Assembly: GCA_900543815.1 (NCBI GenBank)
Contig: UQST01000023.1
Span: 1 to 45,867 of the forward strand
Direction of reading: 5' to 3'
Length of the DNA stretch: 45,867 bases
From: an uncultured Prevotellaceae bacterium
GTDB lineage: Bacteria > Bacteroidota > Bacteroidia > Bacteroidales > Bacteroidaceae
Of this stretch, positions 1 through 7,188 are shown piece by piece; within the stretch, counting starts at the first letter, position 1, and the number at the start of each line of letters is the position of its first letter. The notes under the pieces are model-generated. The model had not been told where the DNA came from. It searched no databases and saw only the letters and a list, made by a program, of their open reading frames with translations. A program made the translations under genes and the position numbers.

Positions 1-385
1 GGAACCATTCCATCATCTGCTCCACAAACTCTTTGTCGCCCACAGATTGACGACATACGCCAGCTTCCAGCAAGGCCTCAAAGATATAATACCATTCGTT
101 CTTGACTGAAGGGTTGATTCTGCCATGCTCGTTAGGGCCGTAGATGGCGTTGTACTCGCCAAGGTCGATGCTCCTGGCTATCTCACCGAGCAAGGCATTC
201 AGCTTATCGTCAGAGTCGAAGAGCCTGGTGTCGAAGATGCAGTTGCGCAGGGAGTCGGTAAGTTCCTCCCGGTGGATGCCCGAGGCCGACTGGACGCCGC
301 CTCCAAATCCGAAGTTCACATGCTCGATGGTGAGGTTGCCATCGACAGCTATGCCATAGTTGTTGCCATTGATATTGATTGCCAT
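1..385 (-). CDS. Hypothetical protein, cut by window edge
   Basis: The reading frame starts at an ATG at 385 and runs off the left edge, giving 128 codons. I do not recognise the family. The N-terminus is rich in Asn and Gly (GNNYGIAVDGNLTIEH near residues 7–22), followed by a Gly run and then a helical-looking, charged stretch with no signal peptide or membrane segment. The GNN-x-GI-x-x-DGNL pattern resembles GDNCGIMTGGDL near the C-terminus of the next gene, which starts upstream of it, so the two products may share a small binding motif. Only 2 bases separate it from that gene, so it is the third gene of one operon. The start is chosen from this spacing. Function unknown; probably cytoplasmic. 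Confidence 0.7.
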   Translation of the reverse strand, partial: MAININGNNYGIAVDGNLTIEHVNFGFGGGVQSASGIHREELTDSLRNCIFDTRLFDSDDKLNALLGEIARSIDLGEYNAIYGPNEHGRINPSVKNEWYYIFEALLEAGVCRQSVGDKEFVEQMMEWF

Positions 386-387
386 AA

Positions 388-1242
388 TTATCGTTTTTGT
401 AAAAGAGGTTGGGTTTCTTTGGCGGCGATAGCCTTTGCCAGCATCTCCACCTGAGAGTTGGTGAGATGGAATCCTGCGTTCAGGTCACCCCCGGTCATGA
501 TGCCACAGTTGTCGCCTCCTGCACTTACGCCCTTGGACTCTCCGTCGAGCCGCTTGTAGAGTTCGAGCAACGGAACGTCGAGCAGGTGATGGTGCTCGAT
601 GTTGTATCTGTTCAGCAAGAGCAGCATCTCCTTGATGGTCTCCACGCTCCTGCCGTATACCGGGGTGAGCAGCTGATTTATGAACTGTCGCATTGCATCA
701 GGGTTCTCACCTTCTTCCCGCTTCCACTCCATCAGCTCATAACGCAACAAGTCGGCCCGCTTTCCTTCCGCCAACCGGGCCTCTTCTTTCTTGCATCCCT
801 CGTCGAGCAGGGCATCGAACAGTTCATGGTGGCACCACCTTTTCATGATGCAGAGGATGACAGACTGCAAGTTTGACTTCTCAAGTATCTTCCCTGATGC
901 CTGGCCCTGCTTCGCTGACAAGGCGACTAACATCGAGGCTGCCACCATCTCGATAAGCATTGCATCGGCAGCAGCGCCGACGTCGCCTGAGGCCTCAGTG
1001 ATACAGGAAGCCTCCTCCTCCAAGTCTTCCAGTTCGTCATCGATGCCCTCTTGCGCATCGGGAAGCCCGAGTATCACATCACAAAGGTTTTTTGCCGAGA
1101 GGCAAATCTCCTGAGGCGTGAGGTGGGTCTTACCTTCCTTGTACCACGCCTTCAAGGCATCGTGGAAGGTTACATAGACCGTATCGGAAAGCATCCGGCG
1201 GCGCAAGGAACGAGCCTGATGAGGTGTAAGTCGTTCTATCAT
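388..1242 (-). CDS. Hypothetical protein (284 aa), middle gene of operon
   Basis: A complete 284-residue frame with normal codon use, 7 bases after the preceding gene and 2 bases before the following one. Family not recognised. The protein opens with a basic, Arg-rich segment (MIERLTPHQARSLRRRML), has an acidic patch near residues 65–80 (DDELEDLEEE), a hydrophobic Ala/Met-rich helix around 88–110, and ends with a Gly/Asp/Asn motif (GGDNCGIMTGGDLNAGF, about 243–259) followed by a short helix. GDN-x-G motifs of this kind occur in linkers of some multi-domain signalling and conflict-system proteins, but the match here is only by eye. No signal peptide. A signalling or defence role is a guess from position beside a defence-like island. 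Confidence 0.75.
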   Translation of the reverse strand: MIERLTPHQARSLRRRMLSDTVYVTFHDALKAWYKEGKTHLTPQEICLSAKNLCDVILGLPDAQEGIDDELEDLEEEASCITEASGDVGAAADAMLIEMVAASMLVALSAKQGQASGKILEKSNLQSVILCIMKRWCHHELFDALLDEGCKKEEARLAEGKRADLLRYELMEWKREEGENPDAMRQFINQLLTPVYGRSVETIKEMLLLLNRYNIEHHHLLDVPLLELYKRLDGESKGVSAGGDNCGIMTGGDLNAGFHLTNSQVEMLAKAIAAKETQPLLQKR

Positions 1243-1249
1243 TTATTTT

Positions 1250-2269
1250 TTAGTTTACTCGATTTACCAACGAATCTCCCAGAAGAGAGCGAGACTCCTC
1301 GTCCTCAGACTCGTGCTTGATGCTGTTCATCATCGTTATCACCTTGGCTTCCAGCTCTATGCGTTTCACCTGCTCCAGCGGTGCACCCTCCTTGTCGGTG
1401 CCATGAAAGAGGCACTCCAGCAGGACGGCATCGAATTCCTGGGTTACAATCTTGTCGGAGAGAGTCTCTTCGGAGTCGATGAGACAAGAGTAGTGGGCAC
1501 CGTCACTGGTAATCAGCTCCACAGGGGTATCGGTGGCGCGGCTCAGCGTGAGCAGGTTCTTTATGAAGACAGATGTCTTGTCAACATAAAGTGCGGTCTT
1601 CGACTCCTCGGGCATCACCGTGTAGAGTGACTTGTAATTGTCCCTCTTGGCAGCCAACGCCAGTGGCAGCACGAGCGACATAAGCGAGTCGTCGAAATAC
1701 TCCTTTCCCTCGCCCCTCAACCGGTCCACTCGCTGCAAGATCTCGCTCTCCGTCAGCCCCTCAGGCGCACTGAAGATTAGGTTTTGCGAGTGCTGTTGCA
1801 GCCGTGTCCACGTCTTGAAGAGGTCTTCTGCGTAGTAGCTGGGCAGGATGTCGATCGTGTAGCAATAATCGGCGAAGAGCCTGGCGTTGATGGTTCGGGA
1901 GAGGATGCGCGCCACTTGCTGCGGATTGCCGAATGCCTTCTTGCGGCGGTGTATGGCGACGGTGCGAAGGCCACTTCGGTTGTCGATGACTACGAAGCAC
2001 GAAGGCTCGTCTCTCGCCACGCTGGGCTCGTAATGCTTCTCGATGGGGATGTCGATGCTGTTGGCGAACTGCATCACGATGATTTCGGGTGCCGACAACA
2101 GGTGATACACTCGGTGGTTGAACACTTTCTGCGTCTCGCCCTCGCCCAGCCGGAAGTCGATACTCGAGTCCTCTTCGAAGAGGCTGCCCAAGTGTCGCTG
2201 GCGATCTTCCCAGTGATGCGGGGCGAACTCATGCTTGTACTTGATAAAAAAATGCGCAAATCTTGCCAT
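1250..2269 (-). CDS. Hypothetical protein (339 aa), first gene of operon
   Basis: First gene of the left-hand minus-strand operon, preceded by a leader of about 70 bases and a good -7 element at 2346–2353. The 339-residue product has no signal peptide and no P-loop. The first 100 residues look like a mixed alpha/beta unit with many aromatic residues; the middle (about 150–260) is helical; the C-terminus is acidic (ESEDEESRS near 322–330). A basic Arg/Lys cluster (AIHRRKKAF, about 105–113) is the only obvious nucleic-acid-binding candidate. I do not recognise the family. Spacing of 7 bases to the second gene and 2 bases to the third indicates one transcript and probably one pathway. The start is the first ATG downstream of the promoter. 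Confidence 0.75.
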   Translation of the reverse strand: MARFAHFFIKYKHEFAPHHWEDRQRHLGSLFEEDSSIDFRLGEGETQKVFNHRVYHLLSAPEIIVMQFANSIDIPIEKHYEPSVARDEPSCFVVIDNRSGLRTVAIHRRKKAFGNPQQVARILSRTINARLFADYCYTIDILPSYYAEDLFKTWTRLQQHSQNLIFSAPEGLTESEILQRVDRLRGEGKEYFDDSLMSLVLPLALAAKRDNYKSLYTVMPEESKTALYVDKTSVFIKNLLTLSRATDTPVELITSDGAHYSCLIDSEETLSDKIVTQEFDAVLLECLFHGTDKEGAPLEQVKRIELEAKVITMMNSIKHESEDEESRSLLGDSLVNRVN

Positions 2270-2345
2270 AAGGTTATTCAGGTTTGATAATTGTTTTTTA
2301 GTTCTACTTTTCCCACTCTGGGCATCCGCCCACGCTTACTGCCTA

Positions 2346-2353
2346 CAAAGTTA
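2346..2353 (-). promoter_or_regulatory. -7 promoter element of the left operon
   Basis: On the minus strand this reads TAACTTTG, matching the Bacteroidetes -7 consensus TAnnTTTG. A TTTC lies 20 bases upstream, a three-of-four match to the -33 TTTG. The start codon at 2269 is about 75 bases downstream. The leader includes a small GGGC…GCCC stem. Confidence 0.6.
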
Positions 2354-2485
2354 CACAATTATTTGGGTTTTCGGAAAGAAAAGGGAGAAAAAAACAAACG
2401 GCAATAAAAATATGCTCCACATGGTCTTTCTGTAATCGGAGGAAATAAAAGACAAAAAGTTAAGATATAAGACCAATCATAAACC

Positions 2486-2510
2486 AAAAAGGGCACGATT
2501 GCTCGTGCCC
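2486..2510 (-). terminator. Terminator after the LRR gene remnant
   Basis: GGGCACGA and TCGTGCCC form a perfect 8-bp stem with a 4-base loop (2491–2510), followed on the minus strand by a T5 run (complement of 2486–2490). It lies 42 bases after the stop codon of the leucine-rich-repeat fragment. Confidence 0.8.
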
Positions 2511-2552
2511 AAATTACTTGATCTATCATTATATTGCGTTCGTTAGCCGAAA

Positions 2553-3200
2553 CTATTGAACAACAACTTTCTTCACACTTCCATCACTATACTTCACGAT
2601 GTTCAAGCCCTTGGCTGGAGCAGACAATCGCTGACCATTTACAGAATAGCGAGAGACTTCCTTGGCATCGGTAGAGGTTGTAACCTTATCAATGTCAGTT
2701 GCATCGAATTCTACTATATTCTCGAAATAGCCAAATTCTGACGCCTTATAATCATCATAAGTTCCTTTTGGTACATAAACCGTACAATTCTGTGCGTTAC
2801 ATCCACTAAATATACCCGACTCCAGCTCTGGTAAATTTTCCGGATATACATAAATGGAGGTCAAGCCACTGCAACCATAAAAAGCATCATTGCCTATCGA
2901 AGTAACACCGGAAGGAATAGTCATGCTTGTCAATCCACTGCAACCACAAAAAACACAATCGTCTGTCTTAGTAACACTGGAAGGGATGGTCAAGCTTGTC
3001 AATCCACTACAACCATAAAAAGCATAACCGCCTATCGAAGTAACACTGGAAGGGATGGTCAAGCTTGTCAAACCACTGCATATCTCGTATTTGCAACTTG
3101 TTGTGTACCAATTCGTTTTGATTAAAACGGTAGAAAAGTGATTGCGCGAATTTAATGGAGTATGAAAAAGACGAAGATTTAACGTATTTAACTTTCGCAA
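2553..3200 (-). pseudogene. BspA-type LRR protein, C-terminal fragment
   Basis: The recognisable part (2553 to about 3081) encodes BspA-type leucine-rich repeats of 23 residues (GLTSLTIPSSVTSIG, AFYGCS), a transition segment (VYVPKGTYDDYK) and a type IX secretion-like tail (YSVNGQRLSAPAKGLNIVKY). Upstream of about 3081 the frame stays open to 3200 but no longer resembles any repeat, and there is no signal peptide, which such secreted proteins need. The break falls inside a repeat, at the Cys codon of CSGLTSL. I read it as the 3' end of a gene truncated by arrival of the adjacent island. The family acts in surface adhesion; this copy is probably silent, or a donor of repeats. Confidence 0.8.
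2860..3066. repeat. Three 69-bp LRR-coding tandem repeats
   Basis: Units 2860–2928, 2929–2997 and 2998–3066 are each exactly 69 bp (23 codons). The last two share long identical stretches, including the segment reading AACACTGGAAGGGATGGTCA on the plus strand. Such identity favours copy-number change and recombination with other LRR genes. Confidence 0.85.
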
Positions 3201-3270
3201 ACCACAAAAAAACGTAAAAATGTGCAGTTTTTGTTGGCTTATGTGGATTGTTTCTTCGATTGTAATTCAA

Positions 3271-3293
3271 AACTGCGACAGGCTGTCGCAGTT
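3271..3293. repeat. Perfect 10-bp inverted repeat
   Basis: AACTGCGACA (3271–3280) and TGTCGCAGTT (3284–3293) are exact reverse complements around a 3-base loop. No T-run follows on either side, so a terminator is unlikely. A REP-like or recombination-site origin is possible. Confidence 0.7.
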
Positions 3294-3578
3294 GTACATT
3301 GAGGACATACGGCTCTTGATGTGCAAATTCGCAGACGATGATAATACCATATTAATAATACGCGTGTGATTACGTCAAGAAGTTGGAATTACGAACTACA
3401 ATCCAATGCAGTCCCTTTGCTGATGCACTAGAAAAATGGATTTTCGGGCAATAACTTTGAAACGTAAATTGTACAAATTTGCTATCTCTACATACAATAT
3501 AGAGTTAAATACATATAAAATCGTATGATAATTACAAAAATTAGTTGATAATATAGTATGTTTATCGAATATTATTTG

Positions 3579-3586
3579 TATTTTTG
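3579..3586 (+). promoter_or_regulatory. -7 promoter element of the ATPase/RloB pair
   Basis: TATTTTTG matches TAnnTTTG and is followed by GTAGCAAAATTACG, the start-site context seen at other genes of this window. The start codon is 36 bases downstream. No clear -33 TTTG at the usual 19–21 base spacing. Confidence 0.55.
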
Positions 3587-3622
3587 TAGCAAAATTACGA
3601 AAATAAATAAAATATTTAGGAT

Positions 3623-4897
3623 ATGATACGAGATTTTTGGGTAAAAAATTACCTTTCCATTCGCGACAAGCAAGAATTGAGTTTTTTAGCTAAGGGACCT
3701 TCATCGGAACTTGTTACAGAAGTTGCCGATGGGGTGTTCTTGTATAAATTAGGTGTCTTGTATGGTGCAAATGCTTCTGGAAAGTCAAATATGTTGATTG
3801 CTTTAAATGAAGTATTTCGCTTACTGGTGTTGCCTAAGTCAGATGCAACCCAAAGAATAAATGGCAGTATTCCTTTCATTCTCACAAAGAATGCCCCCAT
3901 TGAGATGCATGTGTCATTCTATGCTAATGGTATCAGATATGATTACGATGTGGCATTTAACGAGAAATACATTTTGAATGAAGTCTTGTATTATTATCCC
4001 AAAAAATCAAAGTCATTGTTCTATGAGCGTTCATTTGTTGGCGAAAACATACAAGCCGATGTCAAGTTTGGCCCAAGTCTTAATTTACAGGTGAAGACCC
4101 AGGAAAGTATCCGAGAGAACACTTTGAATAACCATAGTGTCTTGTCTGTTTGCAGCAAGGCTGCGTTGAAAGAGGATATTGCACCATTCAATGTGCTCCA
4201 TAGTTGGATTATGGATAATTATCATGATGTGGATGGTGATGGAGAAAAAGGAATTGTTGAAATCCTAAAGGATGCTTACAACACTCCCCCAAAGCGTAAA
4301 TTCTATAACACAATGCTACAAAAGGCTGATTTGAACATTCTTAGACCTATTATAGAAGACCGTTTCGTTCCAACAGAATATCGGGAACGCATCCAAAAGG
4401 AGAACATTCCTCAAGAAATGAAAGAGGCTTTGCTTAAACCGACTGCCGATTCCGTAGCGTTTGTCAATCATTCTATTAATGGAGATTTTGACATACCACT
4501 CAAATGGCAGTCGAAAGGTACGATAAAATACATACGTATATTGGATGCATTATACGACATGATAACAAGTTCTCACGTGTATTATCTTGATGAATTAGGA
4601 GAGGATTTGCACAATGATTTGTTATACTACTATCTTAATGTTTTCATTTTCAACTCAGATAAATCGCAGTTGATTATCACGAGTCAGGAAACAACACTCC
4701 TATCTCTGGATTTAATCAATGAGAACAGAGGTGTCGTGTGGTTTGTGGAGAAGAACAAAGAGACCGCATCATCCGAGTATGCTCGTGGTGATTCATTTGG
4801 CTTACATAAGAACCTGTCGATATACAATTCGTATCGCATTGGGCGATTAGGTGCAAAACCAGAACTGGGTAGTATCTTTATAAATCTGGAGGACTGA
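3623..4897 (+). CDS. AAA-family ATPase, AbiLi/RloA-like
   Basis: A 424-residue P-loop ATPase of the AAA_15/AAA_21 (OLD/SMC-like) type. Visible motifs are Walker A GANASGKS at residues 48–55 and a Walker B with acidic pair (VYYLDELGED, about 319–328), followed by an SQET stretch where the sensor region is expected. The N-terminus (MIRDFWVKNYLSIRDKQELS) is the usual first strand of these ATPases. The next gene, 1 base downstream, encodes an RloB protein; the ATPase + RloB arrangement is that of the abortive infection system AbiL and of RloA/RloB pairs beside restriction loci. Inferred role: the ATPase senses infection and controls the RloB effector. No membrane segment; cytoplasmic. AbiL identity is by architecture only. 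Confidence 0.85.
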   Translation: MIRDFWVKNYLSIRDKQELSFLAKGPSSELVTEVADGVFLYKLGVLYGANASGKSNMLIALNEVFRLLVLPKSDATQRINGSIPFILTKNAPIEMHVSFYANGIRYDYDVAFNEKYILNEVLYYYPKKSKSLFYERSFVGENIQADVKFGPSLNLQVKTQESIRENTLNNHSVLSVCSKAALKEDIAPFNVLHSWIMDNYHDVDGDGEKGIVEILKDAYNTPPKRKFYNTMLQKADLNILRPIIEDRFVPTEYRERIQKENIPQEMKEALLKPTADSVAFVNHSINGDFDIPLKWQSKGTIKYIRILDALYDMITSSHVYYLDELGEDLHNDLLYYYLNVFIFNSDKSQLIITSQETTLLSLDLINENRGVVWFVEKNKETASSEYARGDSFGLHKNLSIYNSYRIGRLGAKPELGSIFINLED

Positions 4898-4898
4898 A

Positions 4899-5507
4899 AT
4901 GGGAAAGCAACGTCAAACAGCACTCATCTTGGGAGAAGGACCAACCGAGTTCTTCTATTTCAAATCCCTGTGCGATGTATTTAAGCGTCTGACTATCAAA
5001 CCAGACTATCCGAAACATACCAACATCAAGGAACTGGAAGCCAAGATTGCAGAGGGGGTGGCAATGGGTTACAGCCATATCTTCTGCATCATTGACATGG
5101 ACACGAAGGATAAGGAACCAGAGCGTTCACAATACCAGAAGCTAAAGGCGAAGTACGCTAAGCCTATCGACAAACCCAAGAAAGGTATCTATTGCGAGGT
5201 AGAGTTTTTCGAGACTCACCGCTGTACAGAACTGTTCTTCCTCTATTACTTCCGCTACACCTCACGCCCCTACGATGAACAGGAGCCATTGCTTAAAGAC
5301 CTCAACCAATGTGTCGAGTATCGGAAAACGATAGAGTTCTTCATCAAGACCAAGGGACTTCACGGTTACTTTGAGCGCAATGGCGGCAGTCTAGATAAGG
5401 CTGTGGTCAATGCCAATCAATCAATTGAGGAGAAAGAAGCCTCGGGGCGGGATTACACATACTCGGAGCTTGGAAGGCTGATGATGGAGTTGAAAGAGTT
5501 GGAATGA
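4899..5507 (+). CDS. RloB-family protein (TOPRIM-like), AbiLii-like
   Basis: A 202-residue RloB-domain protein. The N-terminus has the TOPRIM-type signature EGPTE (residues 13–17) after a hydrophobic strand, and a second acidic motif IIDMDTKDK (about 64–72) with D66 and D68 as likely metal ligands. A later CEVEFFETHRCTELFFLY segment fits the aromatic-rich C-terminal part of the family. RloB-type proteins are the presumed nuclease/effector partner of AAA ATPases in AbiL-like systems. It starts 1 base after the ATPase stop codon, so translation is almost certainly coupled. The catalytic activity has not been shown for this copy; the acidic residues are intact. Confidence 0.85.
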   Translation: MGKQRQTALILGEGPTEFFYFKSLCDVFKRLTIKPDYPKHTNIKELEAKIAEGVAMGYSHIFCIIDMDTKDKEPERSQYQKLKAKYAKPIDKPKKGIYCEVEFFETHRCTELFFLYYFRYTSRPYDEQEPLLKDLNQCVEYRKTIEFFIKTKGLHGYFERNGGSLDKAVVNANQSIEEKEASGRDYTYSELGRLMMELKELE

Positions 5508-5633
5508 AAAGTTAATAATAGCACATAATTTACTGGCAAGTGTTGGTATATATATATATGTAAATGTGTAACCAAAGTAAACAAAAGAATAATACATGGA
5601 GAGAAATATCAATAGTGTTTCAGAATCACAGTT

Positions 5634-5649
5634 CAGATTTGTAAATCTG
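5634..5649. promoter_or_regulatory. 16-bp palindrome upstream of SEFIR operon
   Basis: CAGATTT and AAATCTG flank a 2-base centre. It lies 60 bases before the SEFIR start, within the 202-base gap after the RloB gene. A -7-like TAGTCTTTG follows at 5656–5664, but with one base too many inside the element. Possible operator; weak. Confidence 0.35.
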
Positions 5650-5709
5650 TTGATTTAGTCTTTGCGAGAATCGTAACCTCGGTCAAAACTAATTAGAATT
5701 AAAATAACA

Positions 5710-7167
5710 ATGGAAAGCCCCAAAGTATTTATATCATATAGCTGGACGACACCAGAACATGAACAGAGGGTGTTGGATATTGCGACGGAACTTGTTGAGA
5801 GTGGTATTGATACCATTTTGGACAAATGGGACCTGAAAGAAGGGGATGATGCAGATGTGTTCATGGAACAAATGGTGTCGGATCCTTCAATTCAGAAGGT
5901 ACTGATAATCTGTGATAAGATGTATTCTGAGAAGTCCGACAAACGTAAAGGTGGTGCTGGTACAGAGGCACAGATTATTTCAAGAAGGGTCTATGAGCAG
6001 CAGAGTAATGAGAACAAATTCGTAGTTGCCGCATTTGAGGTGAATGAAGAGACAGGTAAGCCTTACCTGCCAGTTTACTATGGTTCGCGTAAGTATATTG
6101 ACTTCACCGACCCGAACAAGTATGCACAGAAGTTTGAGGAACTTGTTCGATGGGTATATAACAAGCCTTTGTTTGTGAAACCCAAATTGGGACGTGTGCC
6201 TGATTATATCCTTGCTGATGACAAGATAACATTAGGAACAACTGCCGCATATCGAAGAGCAATCTCTTTTGTTGCAGAAGGTCGGGCGAATGCTGCTGGT
6301 GCTGTTAGGGAATATCTGCACACATTCTCTGAGAATCTCCAATCTTTTCAACTGCCTTCATGTGATAATCATTCAGATTACTATGAGCATTTTATGACAA
6401 GCATAAAGGATTTTGTACCTTATCGTGATGAGTGGTTAGAGTTGCTGAAAAATGTATGTAGGAATGACTTGATAGAAGTGACCTTTGATAGTTATATGCG
6501 TTTCTTCGAGAGTATTCATCTTTACACTAAAGAGAGACGCGAAGTGACGTATGTGTATCAGGAGGAAGAGGATAATATGAAGTTTATAGAATATGAGCTG
6601 ATGTTATGTTTCATCGCTATTCTTCTTAAAAACGAATGCTTTGTTGCAGTAGCAGACCTATTCAATACATCGTTTTATAACAAGCTAGGTAATACGGAGT
6701 ATGATGTAACCTATACATACAGAGAGTTTGAACACTTTCTGTACACCACATATAACCAAAATCAGAATGCTTCACAGCGCTATTATTCATTACAAGCAAA
6801 GATAGTTCGTGATAGGATGGAATCATGTCCTGCTCTTTCGATTGAAAACATTTGCCAGGCTGATTTCGTGGCATGGTTGTATCATCTTACGCACAAACCT
6901 GATGAGAGCAGGTTTAGCCGTTGGTTCCCCCACTGTATACTTTATGCCTGTAATCAGCGACGTCCATTTGAGATATTTGCGCGTGCCGAATCAAACAACT
7001 ATCTGGACAAGATAAAGGTGATTTTCGGATATGATGGTCTTGATGACTTCAAAGCATTATATGCTTACATTAAACAAAATGCGCAGAGTATAGTACCACG
7101 ATGGGAGTTTGAATCACCCAATGTCAAACTTCTGATGAATGTGGAGAAGTTGGGATTAAAGAAGTAA
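5710..7167 (+). CDS. SEFIR-domain protein
   Basis: A 485-residue protein with an N-terminal SEFIR domain (about residues 3–155), a relative of TIR domains. Box 1 is VFISYSW (6–12) and box 2 is DKWDLKEGDD (38–47); a conserved GTEAQIISRR segment follows near 92–101. Bacterial SEFIR proteins have been shown to protect against phage by NAD depletion; that activity is known for the family and only inferred here. The remaining ~330 residues are helical with no motif I recognise and may sense or bind a partner. The start ATG is the only one before the SYSW motif. It is 21 bases upstream of the giant STAND gene and probably co-transcribed with it. No signal peptide; cytoplasmic. Confidence 0.88.
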   Translation: MESPKVFISYSWTTPEHEQRVLDIATELVESGIDTILDKWDLKEGDDADVFMEQMVSDPSIQKVLIICDKMYSEKSDKRKGGAGTEAQIISRRVYEQQSNENKFVVAAFEVNEETGKPYLPVYYGSRKYIDFTDPNKYAQKFEELVRWVYNKPLFVKPKLGRVPDYILADDKITLGTTAAYRRAISFVAEGRANAAGAVREYLHTFSENLQSFQLPSCDNHSDYYEHFMTSIKDFVPYRDEWLELLKNVCRNDLIEVTFDSYMRFFESIHLYTKERREVTYVYQEEEDNMKFIEYELMLCFIAILLKNECFVAVADLFNTSFYNKLGNTEYDVTYTYREFEHFLYTTYNQNQNASQRYYSLQAKIVRDRMESCPALSIENICQADFVAWLYHLTHKPDESRFSRWFPHCILYACNQRRPFEIFARAESNNYLDKIKVIFGYDGLDDFKALYAYIKQNAQSIVPRWEFESPNVKLLMNVEKLGLKK

Positions 7168-7188
7168 TACTGACAAACAAAGGAAAAA

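Larger units (their letters stand above)
3201..3622. other. A+T-rich gap at island left edge, no gene seen
   Basis: No convincing reading frame on either strand. It contains a perfect 23-bp inverted repeat at 3271–3293 and the promoter of the following ATPase gene. The last ~150 bases are strongly A+T rich. Confidence 0.6.

Noticed and set aside
3082..3200. A genuine novel N-terminal domain on the LRR fragment
   Set aside because: No signal peptide, atypical composition, and the change occurs in the middle of a repeat; more likely open by chance.
3271..3293. Rho-independent terminator
   Set aside because: No T-run on either strand.
5710..6180. Canonical TIR domain
   Set aside because: The boxes VFISYSW and DKWDLKEGDD fit SEFIR better than TIR.
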